Part shown: in pieces, positions 30,869 to 39,166 of the stretch
Numbering within the stretch: the first letter of the stretch is position 1
Layout: each line of letters starts with the position of its first letter
Assembly: GCA_020630795.1 (NCBI GenBank)
Contig: JAHDIK010000004.1
Span: 197,732 to 261,731, forward strand
DNA from: Colwellia sp.
Lineage (GTDB): Bacteria; Pseudomonadota; Gammaproteobacteria; Enterobacterales; Alteromonadaceae
Reading direction: 5' to 3'
DNA length: 64,000 nt
The notes under the pieces: model-generated
What the model was told of the DNA's origin: nothing
What the model saw: only the letters and a program-made list of their open reading frames with translations
The model's database searches: none
Made by a program: the position numbers and the translations under genes

Positions 30869-31003
30869 TTATTGTGGTTTTGCGCCCAACATTTTTAATA
30901 CCATTGCTGCAACGGCTGCTGTTCCAATAAAGCCAACAAGAAAAATTACGGGCATTGAGGAATAACCCAAAATATTCCAAATTAGTTCTTCAAGAGCACT
31001 CAT
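30869..31003 (-). CDS. 44-residue single-membrane-helix peptide inside the nap operon
   Basis: A short gene from ATG (31001-31003) to TAA (30869-30871). It starts 14 bp inside the end of napF and ends 70 bp before napD. A strong ribosome site (AGGAG about 7 nt before ATG) supports translation. The peptide has a short amphipathic start (MSALEELIWNILGYSS), one hydrophobic helix (about 17-38, MPVIFLVGFIGTAAVAAM) and a basic tail KMLGAKPQ. Small membrane proteins NapE and NapK occur in other nap operons. The spacing of Pro, a Gly-rich centre and a final Gly loosely recalls NapE/TorE, but identity is too low to claim homology. The role is unknown; it may assemble with NapH or NapC. Confidence 0.72.
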   Translation of the reverse strand: MSALEELIWNILGYSSMPVIFLVGFIGTAAVAAMVLKMLGAKPQ

Positions 31004-31514
31004 TAATCTCTCCTACTTTTGTTAATGTTGTATGCGGTGACAACTCAATAGATGCTTGTGGACACACGGAAACGCATGCTCCACAGCCATTGCAACTATC
31101 AAGTAAAATTTGGGGTTGAGGTATTGATGAATCTAAATACCGAAATGAAATCGCTTCCGTGTCGCAACTGTCTTGGCAACTTTGACAAAACACTTGATTA
31201 ACCGCTAAGCAATTACCTTTGATTTGAATATGTAAATCGAAAGCAGGAGCTGAATCTACGTGATTAAATAAAGGCTCATCACATACGTCGATACATTTAT
31301 TACAAAACGTACATTCACCGCGAGCAAAGTCGATTTCAGGAAATCCAGCATCACCTTTAATAATGATGTTTTCAGGGCAAGACGTAATACAACGCGCACA
31401 TTGCGTACAGTTTTCAATAAAAGTATCTTCATTGGCAACATACGGTAACCGAATAGCCGGCTTTGTATGAATACTTTTTGCCTTAAAAAAATTTCGTCTT
31501 GCAAGATCAACCAT
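30990..31514 (-). CDS. napF: NapF, cytoplasmic ferredoxin-type maturation protein
   Basis: A 174-residue iron-sulfur protein with no export signal. It has Cys clusters CTQCARCITSCP, CTFCNKCIDVC, CQSCQDSC and CNGCGACVSVCP. The N-terminal block VDLARRNFFKAK is the usual NapF opening. In E. coli NapF interacts with NapA in the cytoplasm and helps its iron-sulfur or redox maturation. It is the first gene of the operon, about 52 nt from the predicted transcription start, and overlaps the 44-residue peptide gene by 14 bp. Confidence 0.92.
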   Translation of the reverse strand: MVDLARRNFFKAKSIHTKPAIRLPYVANEDTFIENCTQCARCITSCPENIIIKGDAGFPEIDFARGECTFCNKCIDVCDEPLFNHVDSAPAFDLHIQIKGNCLAVNQVFCQSCQDSCDTEAISFRYLDSSIPQPQILLDSCNGCGACVSVCPQASIELSPHTTLTKVGEINECS

Positions 31515-31572
31515 TTGTATGTCCAGTTATCTACGTTTTGTTTTGCTAACCAATTAAATTAGCTAGCAAGCG

Positions 31573-31614
31573 TAAGATACAGCACTAGAAAAATGGGGTG
31601 TTGATCTAGGTCAA
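31573..31614 (-). promoter_or_regulatory. FNR-type activator site and promoter of the nap operon
   Basis: TTGATCTAGGTCAA at 31601-31614 matches the FNR consensus TTGAT-N4-ATCAA at 9 of 10 defined bases. Its centre (31607.5) lies about 41.5 bp upstream of a start expected near 31566 if the minus-strand TATCTT at 31574-31579 is the -10. That geometry is a classic class II FNR promoter, so nap should be induced when oxygen falls. It lies within the 311-bp gap 31515-31825; apart from a hairpin near 31782-31814, nothing else was recognised in that gap. Confidence 0.8.
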
Positions 31615-31781
31615 CGATTAATCCGACTTAAGATAAGGCTTTGTTTAGCAAAACAAATATGAATTGATAACTTTTGTTAGATTTAAGTTTTGACAGAAAA
31701 TTTTAAGTTTAATAACCCAAAAATTGTAACGGATAGGATGAAAATTTAATGGAATAACACTAGTAAACAGCGCTCGTAAAT

Positions 31782-31814
31782 ATATTGAAAAGCCAATCCT
31801 TAGCCTTTCAATAT
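31782..31814 (-). terminator. Possible weak terminator after the M56 peptidase gene
   Basis: Arms ATATTGAAA (31782-31790) and TTTCAATAT (31806-31814) pair perfectly, with one G-U and further pairs possible inward. It lies 12 bp past the M56 gene stop. No clear T-run follows on the minus strand, so it may be an mRNA-end hairpin and not an intrinsic terminator. Confidence 0.4.
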
Positions 31815-31825
31815 GTGATAGATAA

Positions 31826-33109
31826 TTATTGAGAAACGTTTATACGCTCAACTAAATGAAAAGCTTTGTTACTACTCGTTTTATCCATTCTAAAGTCTAG
31901 TTGTACTAAATAATCTTTAGATGCTTTATTGTTACTAACGCTATACTTCCACTGGCTTAGCGCGTTTATTGCTGATTGGTCAAATACATCAGCAGGTTTG
32001 GCTGTTACTACTCTAATATTCTGAGTGTCGCCATTCGCACTTATATCAAATTTAAGTAAAACAGCGCCCTCAACGTTATTTTTTGCTGCCAGACTAGGGT
32101 ATTTAGGCTCAATACGCATAATTGGCGATACTTTATTAACTGTTTTACCTGCTTCCATTTTTGAATCTATACTACCAACTCCACCAGCATAACTAATGCC
32201 TGATAACAAAAGCCCCCCAGCAATAATTACCCCAAACTTATGTGACTTCTTAACAGCATTTAGTGACTTTATTTGATTAATTCTTTCTAACATAATGTTT
32301 TTATCTCCGTATTCATTAAATGATATTCGAGCAACTAACAACGACGGTTTATATTGCGCAGTTATTAGCAATGCTCGACTGTAATTAATCCTGCTATTCA
32401 AATACTTGCGCGCCAGAACAGTTTGATCACAGGATAACTCTTGGTCTTGGCGAAAACGAAAATACGCAAGCCATACCAAAGGGTGAAACCAAAATAACGT
32501 TACAAGTCCATAGGCTATTAGGTTCCAATAAATGTCATTGCGACCAAAATGACAAATTTCGTGCTCTAAGATAAGCTTCTGCTGCTCGGCGTTGTACATA
32601 TTAGAAAAGCTAGGAGGAAGAATTAACTGCGGCTTTACAAACCCAAAAATCATCGGCGTTTGTACATAACGGTTAGTCACTATCGTTAGGTTTTTAGGTA
32701 GTTGAATACCTAAAGCTTCGACGTCGATTTGGGTTTGAGGTTTTAATTTACCCGCTTGAAACCGGTACAATTTAAGTTTGTGCGACATATGATTTAACAC
32801 ACTAAACAAAATAAAAGCAGCAGAAACCAATGTATAAATTGCAACAACCCAATTAACGTCTGCAATAAAAGCCGTCGCTTGTCGCGAACTTATCACCATA
32901 CCTTCTAATTGTGTTCCAACTAAACTATCAGAACTTGTCGCGATTAATTTCGGAACAAACACATAAAACACAAGACTTAGCGGCACAATACACCACATAC
33001 GATAAATGGTGTTTGCCCCAAGCTTTGTTAGGAAAACCTTGTGACCCAATAAGAGAAAAACAAGTACGAAGGTAACGGGAAATATTCCATTAAAAACCAT
33101 TTCAATCAT
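31826..33109 (-). CDS. BlaR1-like M56 metallopeptidase with C-terminal TonB domain
   Basis: A 427-residue inner-membrane protein. Membrane helices (about 5-22, 38-55, 85-105 and 195-215) surround an M56 zinc-protease domain with HEICH at 183-187 and a downstream DQELSCD (Glu224 as likely third ligand). A further helix near 290-305 leads to a C-terminal TonB-type domain (about 330-427, MRIEPKYPSLAAKN ... GAVLLKFDIS). BlaR1/MecR1 proteins cut the cognate BlaI repressor after sensing a signal. Here the beta-lactam sensor domain is absent and a TonB-like domain takes its place. The start overlaps the BlaI-type gene by 8 bp. The signal is unknown. Confidence 0.87.
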   Translation of the reverse strand: MIEMVFNGIFPVTFVLVFLLLGHKVFLTKLGANTIYRMWCIVPLSLVFYVFVPKLIATSSDSLVGTQLEGMVISSRQATAFIADVNWVVAIYTLVSAAFILFSVLNHMSHKLKLYRFQAGKLKPQTQIDVEALGIQLPKNLTIVTNRYVQTPMIFGFVKPQLILPPSFSNMYNAEQQKLILEHEICHFGRNDIYWNLIAYGLVTLFWFHPLVWLAYFRFRQDQELSCDQTVLARKYLNSRINYSRALLITAQYKPSLLVARISFNEYGDKNIMLERINQIKSLNAVKKSHKFGVIIAGGLLLSGISYAGGVGSIDSKMEAGKTVNKVSPIMRIEPKYPSLAAKNNVEGAVLLKFDISANGDTQNIRVVTAKPADVFDQSAINALSQWKYSVSNNKASKDYLVQLDFRMDKTSSNKAFHLVERINVSQ

Positions 33110-33476
33110 GGTCTTTCTCCCAGTCGTTGATAATAGACTTGAGCATGTCTATATCTTCTTTATCTAAGTTCTTGTTCTTTGCGAACCCAGCAACCAAAGG
33201 TGATATTTTTCCGCTAAACAATCGCTCAACCAAACTTCTACTCTCTACTTCAGTGTATGTTTCTCGCTCTAATAACGGAAAGTACAAATAGCGGCGTTGC
33301 TGCTTTTCAAATCCAACAGCTTCTTTTTTCACTAACCTATTCAATAATGTTTTAACGGTTTTTTCATGCCATGGCTTTTTAATGTTAAGTTGCTCAATCA
33401 CTTCACTGGCGCCCAATGGGTGCTTGTTCCACAAAACTTCAAGTACTTCAAATTCCGCTCTACTAATATCTGACAT
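33102..33476 (-). CDS. BlaI/MecI/CopY-family transcriptional repressor
   Basis: A 124-residue winged-helix regulator. It opens with ISRAEFEVLEVLWNKHPLGASEVIEQL and continues with WHEKTVKTLLNRLVKKEAVGFE, the classic BlaI DNA-binding domain (quoted in parts). The C-terminal helices (about 75-124) dimerise. It is encoded 34 bp after the lipoprotein gene and overlaps the M56 protease gene, its likely inactivator. Two TACAnnTGTA sites upstream of the operon are the expected targets, so the operon is probably autorepressed. The family also includes copper-responsive CopY, but its metal-binding C-terminal Cys hook is absent here. Confidence 0.92.
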   Translation of the reverse strand: MSDISRAEFEVLEVLWNKHPLGASEVIEQLNIKKPWHEKTVKTLLNRLVKKEAVGFEKQQRRYLYFPLLERETYTEVESRSLVERLFSGKISPLVAGFAKNKNLDKEDIDMLKSIINDWEKDHD

Positions 33477-33510
33477 AACGCCCTCTTTTTAATTTTTTTA
33501 TTAACAATGA

Positions 33511-34200
33511 TTAATAACGTTCACCAAAAACAAATTTACAGTTTTCAAAACCTTCGTATGGCTCCAATGGTTGTAGAGTCACGGTATTTACCATACTCAC
33601 TTTGTCTTGAATTGCTTCTTTCAACACTTCAAAATACAGCCATCTACCTTTATTTTCGGGCTGCATTTCAACATAGGGAAACGTGCGCATACGCCACTTA
33701 CCCGATTGACCAAAATTGTAACTTTCATTTCCTATCTCTTCGCTAAAGCGATAAGTACCATCAAGGTTCAAGATTAAATCTATAGATTTTGAGCAGTGTT
33801 CAGATGTATAAGTGTTTGCTACGTCTACGTTAGATTTACCATCATGAGGAGTAACTCCCTCAGGTACGATAAACAACCCAATGGAATTCTTTTTAAACCA
33901 ATGTTCACCTGCCACCAGCGCTTCAATTCGTGATATAGGCCATTCACTGTTATACATCAGCATCTCTATTTTAGGCACTGTGCTCCGCTGCAAAATAAAA
34001 GGGGAATAAACAAGGGAGGTTTCTGTTACCTTTTTTGGAAATTCGAGTTGGTTTACTGAAACATTCAATTGTTCTTTTTCGAGAATTTGAACTATTTCCT
34101 GTTTTTGAGCATCACTAAGATACCTTGCATAAAGGTGTACGTTTGTTGCGCTACAACCTGACAGAAATACGAACCACATTAAAAAAAGTATAAATTTCAT
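33511..34200 (-). CDS. Unidentified lipoprotein controlled with the BlaI-type system
   Basis: A 229-residue protein with a lipobox (VFLSGC, Cys16). The N-terminal half (about 17-110) has a mixed alpha/beta look with LSDAQKQEIVQILEKEQ. The C-terminal half has a lipocalin-like stretch LNLDGTYRFSEE followed by GKWRMRTFPYVEMQP. I recognise no family. It is the first gene of lipoprotein-blaI-M56 and sits directly behind the two operators, so it is the main output gene. A membrane-stress or envelope-sensing role is an inference only. Confidence 0.7.
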   Translation of the reverse strand: MKFILFLMWFVFLSGCSATNVHLYARYLSDAQKQEIVQILEKEQLNVSVNQLEFPKKVTETSLVYSPFILQRSTVPKIEMLMYNSEWPISRIEALVAGEHWFKKNSIGLFIVPEGVTPHDGKSNVDVANTYTSEHCSKSIDLILNLDGTYRFSEEIGNESYNFGQSGKWRMRTFPYVEMQPENKGRWLYFEVLKEAIQDKVSMVNTVTLQPLEPYEGFENCKFVFGERY

Positions 34201-34235
34201 AATATATTGTGATGTTCCAATAATTAAACCTAATG

Positions 34236-34249
34236 ATTACAAATGTAAT
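34236..34249. promoter_or_regulatory. BlaI/CopY-type operator, promoter-distal copy
   Basis: ATTACAAATGTAAT is a 14-bp dyad with the TACAnnTGTA core of BlaI, MecI and CopY operators. It lies just downstream of the predicted start of transcription and 36 bp before the lipoprotein ATG. Confidence 0.8.
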
Positions 34250-34258
34250 TAAACAAAA

Positions 34259-34286
34259 GAATTACATCTGTAATCATTTAAGTCAA
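34259..34286 (-). promoter_or_regulatory. Promoter of the lipoprotein-blaI-M56 operon
   Basis: On the minus strand TTGACT (34281-34286) and TAATTC (34259-34264) are separated by 16 bp. An operator dyad lies within the spacer and over the -10, so repressor binding would block RNA polymerase directly. Confidence 0.6.
34261..34274. promoter_or_regulatory. BlaI/CopY-type operator, promoter-overlapping copy
   Basis: ATTACATCTGTAAT repeats the distal operator with the same TACAnnTGTA core. The centres of the two sites are 25 bp apart. It overlaps the predicted -10 and spacer of the minus-strand promoter. Confidence 0.82.
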
Positions 34287-34430
34287 GATGATTTTTGAAA
34301 CATTTAATCCGTTATAATAAAAAATAAGCAATTCAAGCATATTGTTACTGCCCTCTGGCGTTCTTTTCGCTATAATATTGCGCTCTTAAATTTATCCATT
34401 TTCATTTAAATTAACTAACAGGTAATTTGC

Positions 34431-36011
34431 ATGTCTGTACAACAGCAGGAAGTCGATTTACGTCGCACCTTCGCTATCATCTCTCACCCTGATGCGGGTA
34501 AAACAACGATTACTGAAAAAGTATTACTTTTCGGTCAAGCGTTACAAAAAGCTGGTACTGTTAAAGGTAAAAAATCAGGGCAACATGCGAAGTCAGACTG
34601 GATGGAAATGGAAAAAGATCGTGGTATATCAATCACTACATCTGTAATGCAATTTCCTTACAATGACTGCTTAGTTAACTTACTAGATACGCCGGGTCAT
34701 GAAGATTTCTCTGAAGATACGTATCGCACATTAACAGCTGTAGACTCATGTTTAATGGTTATAGACGTTGCGAAAGGTGTAGAAGATCGAACCATTAAAT
34801 TAATGGAAGTTACTCGCCTTCGAGACACGCCAATTATTACCTTCATGAACAAAATGGATCGTGACGTACGTGATCCAATGGAAGTAATGGACGAAGTTGA
34901 AGACGTACTTAAAATTAAATGTGCTCCTATTACTTGGCCAATTGGTATGGGTAAAGAATTTAAAGGGGTATACAACTTAGTTACTGATGAAACTATTCTG
35001 TATCAATCTGGCCAAGGTCATACTATTCAAGAAAAACGTGTGATTAAAGGTTTAGACAATCCAGAGCTTGAAGAAGTGTTAGGCAGCTACGCTGAAGACT
35101 TACGTGAAGAACTTGAACTTGTTCAAGGTGCTTCTCATGAATTTGATTTAGACGAATTCTTGAACGGTGACTTAACGCCCGTGTTCTTTGGTACGGCATT
35201 AGGTAACTTTGGTGTAGACCATATGTTAGACGGATTAACACAATGGGCACCAAAGCCTTTACCACGTCAAACATCTACACGTGAAGTAAGAGCCGAAGAA
35301 GAAAAGTTCTCAGGATTTGTATTTAAAATTCAAGCTAACATGGATCCAAAACATCGCGACCGTATTGCGTTTATGCGTATTTGTTCAGGTAAATACGAAA
35401 AAGGCATGAAAATGCGACAAGTCCGTATTGGTAAAGACGTAAAAATAGCCGACGCGGTAACCTTTATGGCGGGCGATCGTTCAAATGTAGAAGAAGCTTA
35501 TGCAGGTGATATAATTGGCCTACATAACCACGGCAGCATTCAAATTGGTGACACTTTTACTGCTGGTGAAGACATGAAGTTCAGTGGTATTCCAAACTTT
35601 GCGCCAGAAATGTTCCGTCGTATTCGTTTACGTGATCCTTTAAAAATGAAACAGCTACAAAAAGGGTTAATACAACTGTCTGAAGAAGGCGCTGTACAAG
35701 TATTTAGACCACTAAGTTCTAACGACATGATTGTAGGTGCAGTTGGTGTGCTTCAATTTGAAGTGGTTGTTCAACGACTAAAAACTGAATACAACGTAGA
35801 CGCTATTTACGAACCAATTAGCGTTGCAACTGCTCGCTGGTGTACTTGTGATGACGAACGTACACTAGAGCAATTTAAGAAGAAAGCATTCGATAACTTA
35901 GCATTAGATGGCGGCGATAACTTAACTTATATTGCGCCTACAATGGTTAATTTAAGTTTAGCGCAAGAGCGTGCGCCAGATATTGTGTTCCATAAGACAC
36001 GTGAACACTAA
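34431..36011 (+). CDS. prfC: Peptide chain release factor 3
   Basis: A 526-residue translational GTPase (E. coli 529) that removes RF1 and RF2 from the ribosome after termination. The G1 loop is SHPDAGKTT, switch II is [14 protein letters not shown], and the G4 motif is NKMDRD. The later region [22 protein letters not shown] is the RF3 domain 2. AGG precedes the ATG at usable spacing. A TATAAT at 34371-34376 is the likely -10, although the -35 is weak. It is the next conserved gene after rimI in the E. coli order, here separated by the accessory block. Confidence 0.97.
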   Translation: MSVQQQEVDLRRTFAIISHPDAGKTTITEKVLLFGQALQKAGTVKGKKSGQHAKSDWMEMEKDRGISITTSVMQFPYNDCLVNLLDTPGHEDFSEDTYRTLTAVDSCLMVIDVAKGVEDRTIKLMEVTRLRDTPIITFMNKMDRDVRDPMEVMDEVEDVLKIKCAPITWPIGMGKEFKGVYNLVTDETILYQSGQGHTIQEKRVIKGLDNPELEEVLGSYAEDLREELELVQGASHEFDLDEFLNGDLTPVFFGTALGNFGVDHMLDGLTQWAPKPLPRQTSTREVRAEEEKFSGFVFKIQANMDPKHRDRIAFMRICSGKYEKGMKMRQVRIGKDVKIADAVTFMAGDRSNVEEAYAGDIIGLHNHGSIQIGDTFTAGEDMKFSGIPNFAPEMFRRIRLRDPLKMKQLQKGLIQLSEEGAVQVFRPLSSNDMIVGAVGVLQFEVVVQRLKTEYNVDAIYEPISVATARWCTCDDERTLEQFKKKAFDNLALDGGDNLTYIAPTMVNLSLAQERAPDIVFHKTREH

Positions 36012-36042
36012 ATTTCTTCGTATATAATATTTTAGCCTTATT

Positions 36043-36104
36043 GCTGCCGTTGTTTTTGAGAGTCACAGAGTAAACTATACTCCTATCAAAAACGCTTCGG
36101 CAGC
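36043..36104. repeat. Structured inverted repeat downstream of prfC
   Basis: Nested complementary arms are visible: GCTGCCG (36043-36049) with CGGCAGC (36098-36104), GTTTTTGA (36052-36059) with TCAAAAAC (36086-36093), and GAGTA (36068-36072) with TACTC (36078-36082). Together they can fold into one long interrupted hairpin of about 62 nt. It lies 31 nt after the prfC stop. No T-run follows on the plus strand, so a plain terminator is unlikely. Confidence 0.55.
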
Positions 36105-36142
36105 TTTGCTAATGAATTGAATAGATAAAACATTATTATTTA

Positions 36143-36170
36143 ACTAACTGTGTATACTTTCACAGTTAGT
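36143..36170 (+). repeat. Perfect 10-bp hairpin upstream of argS
   Basis: Arms ACTAACTGTG and CACAGTTAGT enclose 8 nt and are followed by GGGTTTTAAA. It lies 46 bp before the argS start. It may be a weak terminator for prfC-side transcripts or a leader structure of argS. Confidence 0.5.
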
Positions 36171-36216
36171 GGGTTTTAAAAATTAAAACCAAACCACAAT
36201 AACAGAGCTTATTAAC

Positions 36217-37986
36217 ATGAATATTAAGAACTTACTTGCTGCAATTGTATCGAAAGCCATGACTTCTGCTGGTTTACCAGAAGGTACAAACCCTGCCATT
36301 AGCCTTTCTACAAAACCACAGTTTGGTGACTATCAAGCTAACGGTGTTATGGGCGCAGCTAAAAAGCTTAAAACCAATCCACGAGAATTAGCGACAAAAG
36401 TTGTAGAACAATTAAACTCTGCACTAATTGAAAGCGGTATCGCTGAAAAAATTGAACTTGCTGGGCCTGGTTTTATCAATATTCATTTAAATAAAGCGTG
36501 GTTAAGTACAAACCTTTCGCAAACAGCAAGTGATGAAAAATTAGGTGTTACACAACGTGGAACATCACCAACAGATAAACAACAAACGGTTGTTGTTGAT
36601 TATTCAGCGCCAAATTTAGCTAAAGAAATGCACGTTGGACACTTACGTTCAACCATTATTGGTGATGCAGTTGTTCGCGCACTTGAGTTTCGTGGCGATA
36701 AAGTTATTCGTCAAAATCACATGGGTGACTGGGGCACTCAATTCGGTATGTTGCTCGCGCACCTAAGTGACAAACTTGCGTCGAACGAAGTAGCAGAAAC
36801 AGCGTTAGCCGATTTAGAAAATTTTTACCGAGAAGCAAAAGTTCGTTTTGATGATGAAGAAGGCTTTGCCGATAGAGCTCGTGAATACGTGGTTAAGCTT
36901 CAAGGCGGCGACGCTGAATGTGATGTTTTATGGCAACAATTTATCGATATTTCTATCGCACATAGTGAAGAAATTTACGAAAAGCTAAACGTTACGTTAG
37001 CCCGTAAAGACATCATGGGAGAAAGTGCATACAACCCTGACCTTCCAAAAGTCATTGACGAGCTTATGGCAAAAAATATTGCTGTAGAAGATCAAGGCGC
37101 TAAAGTTGTTTTTATCGACGAAATGGCTAACAAAGACGGTGAGCCTTCGGTATTTATTGTACAAAAATCAGGTGGCGGATATTTATATGCAACAACAGAT
37201 TTATCTGCTTGTAGATATCGTAGCGGTGAACTAAACGCTGATCGCATTATTATATTTACTGATGCTCGCCAAGCACTTCATTTTAAACAAGTTGAAATAG
37301 TCGCTAGAAAAGCTGAGTTCTTACCTGACAATGTCGCTTACGATCACTGTCCGTTTGGTATGATGATGGGTGATGATGGAAAACCATTTAAAACACGTAC
37401 TGGTGGCACCATCAAGCTTGCAGAACTTCTCGATGAAGCCGTTACTCGTGCCACCGCTCTTATCAAAGAAAAGAATCCTGATTTTTCAGATGAACAACTT
37501 GCAGACATCGCCAGCAAAGTTGGTATTGGCGCCGTTAAGTTTGCTGACCTATCAAAAAACAGAACCAGTGATTACATTTTTAACTGGAAAACAATGCTAA
37601 GCTTTGAAGGCGCAACAGCCCCTTACTTACAATATGCCTACTCTCGTATTCAAAGCATATTCACTAAAGCAAATATTTCTGAAGATCAGCTAGATTATTC
37701 ACAGTTAAATATTGTAGAGTTACAAGAAAAGTCTTTAGCAATGAAATTGTTACAGCTTGAAGAAGTATTAGACTCTGTAATTTCAGAGTGTACACCTAAC
37801 TTGTTGTGTAACTACTTATATGAGCTTGCGAGTTTATACATGACTTTTTATGAAGCTTGCCCAATATTAAAAGACGACGTGAGTGAAGAAGTAAAACAAT
37901 CTCGCTTGGTATTATGTTCATTAGTATCAAAAACATTGAACAAAGGCTTAGATATCTTAGGTATCGAAGTTATGGAACGTATGTAG
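36217..37986 (+). CDS. argS: Arginyl-tRNA synthetase
   Basis: A 589-residue class I synthetase (E. coli 577). Its HIGH-like motif is HVGHLRS, within [16 protein letters not shown]. Other family blocks are [15 protein letters not shown], the catalytic-domain segment [15 protein letters not shown] and a C-terminal DALR anticodon-binding domain starting near [14 protein letters not shown]. The enzyme charges tRNA-Arg with arginine. Two hairpins precede it. A response-regulator-like gene follows after 28 bp and may be read from the same transcript. Confidence 0.97.
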   Translation: MNIKNLLAAIVSKAMTSAGLPEGTNPAISLSTKPQFGDYQANGVMGAAKKLKTNPRELATKVVEQLNSALIESGIAEKIELAGPGFINIHLNKAWLSTNLSQTASDEKLGVTQRGTSPTDKQQTVVVDYSAPNLAKEMHVGHLRSTIIGDAVVRALEFRGDKVIRQNHMGDWGTQFGMLLAHLSDKLASNEVAETALADLENFYREAKVRFDDEEGFADRAREYVVKLQGGDAECDVLWQQFIDISIAHSEEIYEKLNVTLARKDIMGESAYNPDLPKVIDELMAKNIAVEDQGAKVVFIDEMANKDGEPSVFIVQKSGGGYLYATTDLSACRYRSGELNADRIIIFTDARQALHFKQVEIVARKAEFLPDNVAYDHCPFGMMMGDDGKPFKTRTGGTIKLAELLDEAVTRATALIKEKNPDFSDEQLADIASKVGIGAVKFADLSKNRTSDYIFNWKTMLSFEGATAPYLQYAYSRIQSIFTKANISEDQLDYSQLNIVELQEKSLAMKLLQLEEVLDSVISECTPNLLCNYLYELASLYMTFYEACPILKDDVSEEVKQSRLVLCSLVSKTLNKGLDILGIEVMERM

Positions 37987-38014
37987 TTTAAACGATGTAA
38001 GGAAAGTGTAGTAA

Positions 38015-39136
38015 ATGAATGTTTTATTGATTGATGGAAATGCTGGCTCATTAAACTCATTAAATGACCTTTTTACGCAACATCGATGTATTACAACCTA
38101 TTTTACTGACCCCATCCTTGCCTTAAAGTCGTTTAGTAAGCACAAGTTTGACGTTGTTATATGCGCTGAAGATATTATCAAAACCAGCGCATTCAACTTC
38201 CTCAAAGCGGTTTCAATTAAATACCCTACAATTATCAGAACCGCTTTTACAGAACAACGAGAAGATCTAGATCTAGAGAAAATCTCTCACTATGTTTTTG
38301 AGTCTACACAAGATCAAAAAGACATTGTTAACACCATCAAAGCATTAGAAACCAGCAAAAAAGCCATCACCAAAAACGTGATAGTAAAAGCGGTTGCTAG
38401 CGTAAAAACGTTACCTAGTCCTCCGAAAGTATATATGCAGTTAAACGCTATTTTGAAAAACAATAACTCTGACTCTGAAAAAATAGCAGAAATCATCAGT
38501 CAAGATCCTGGGCTTGTCGCTAAAGTACTTCAATTTTCAAATACCGCCTTTTTACCTAACGGTAAAAAACTTACGAATATTACTGAAGCCATCACTAAAA
38601 TGGGCGTTGAAACGTTAAGCTGTATAGTAATGACAGCGGAAATGTTTTCATATGAACCTGATATTCCACACTTTTCATTACAAGAAGAACAGCTACACAG
38701 TTTGGCAACTGCACGGTTTGCTGCCAGTATGGTAGATAAATCTCACAAACACGATGCGCTGCTAGCGGGTTTACTGCACGACATAGGTAAATTAGTATTA
38801 TTTGAAATAGACAAAGCGCTAACCCTGAAGTACTTTGACAATAGCGCACGAACATCTAGCGACATACTGTTAGAGAAAAAAATATTTGCGACAGATCATT
38901 GCCAAGTTGGCGCCTATCTGCTCCATGTTTGGAGTTTTCCATACGAAACGATCGACTCTGTACTAAATCACCATTCGCCAGAAAAACTGCTAGACAAACC
39001 TTTTGGTGTAGCTCAAGCAGTTTACGTTGCTAACGCTATTCTCAAAGAACAAGAGTTAGATAAGGCGTTTGTAGAAAAATTCAAACTCAACAGCGCACTT
39101 GAGAAATTACAAAAAAGTGCGAATAATTTTCGATAA
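38015..39136 (+). CDS. HDOD-domain protein with degenerate receiver domain
   Basis: A 373-residue cytosolic protein. Residues 1-115 have a CheY-like fold, but the phosphorylation site looks lost. Only one acidic residue is at the start (LLIDGN), the position equivalent to the phospho-Asp in DVVICAEDI is Ala51, and the usual Lys-Pro is missing. Residues about 130-330 are an HDOD domain (LPSPPKVYMQLNAILKNN, SQDPGLVAKVLQFSN, LLAGLLHDIGKLVLFE). HDOD proteins link signalling with c-di-GMP, motility and biofilm regulation without proven phosphodiesterase activity. It follows argS closely and precedes the DUF6445 gene by 30 bp. Confidence 0.85.
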   Translation: MNVLLIDGNAGSLNSLNDLFTQHRCITTYFTDPILALKSFSKHKFDVVICAEDIIKTSAFNFLKAVSIKYPTIIRTAFTEQREDLDLEKISHYVFESTQDQKDIVNTIKALETSKKAITKNVIVKAVASVKTLPSPPKVYMQLNAILKNNNSDSEKIAEIISQDPGLVAKVLQFSNTAFLPNGKKLTNITEAITKMGVETLSCIVMTAEMFSYEPDIPHFSLQEEQLHSLATARFAASMVDKSHKHDALLAGLLHDIGKLVLFEIDKALTLKYFDNSARTSSDILLEKKIFATDHCQVGAYLLHVWSFPYETIDSVLNHHSPEKLLDKPFGVAQAVYVANAILKEQELDKAFVEKFKLNSALEKLQKSANNFR

Positions 39137-39166
39137 ACAACTTTAGCTAATTATTCAGGAAAAATA

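Noticed and set aside
31826-33476. Beta-lactam resistance regulation
   Set aside because: The protease lacks the penicillin-binding sensor domain and no beta-lactamase gene is nearby.
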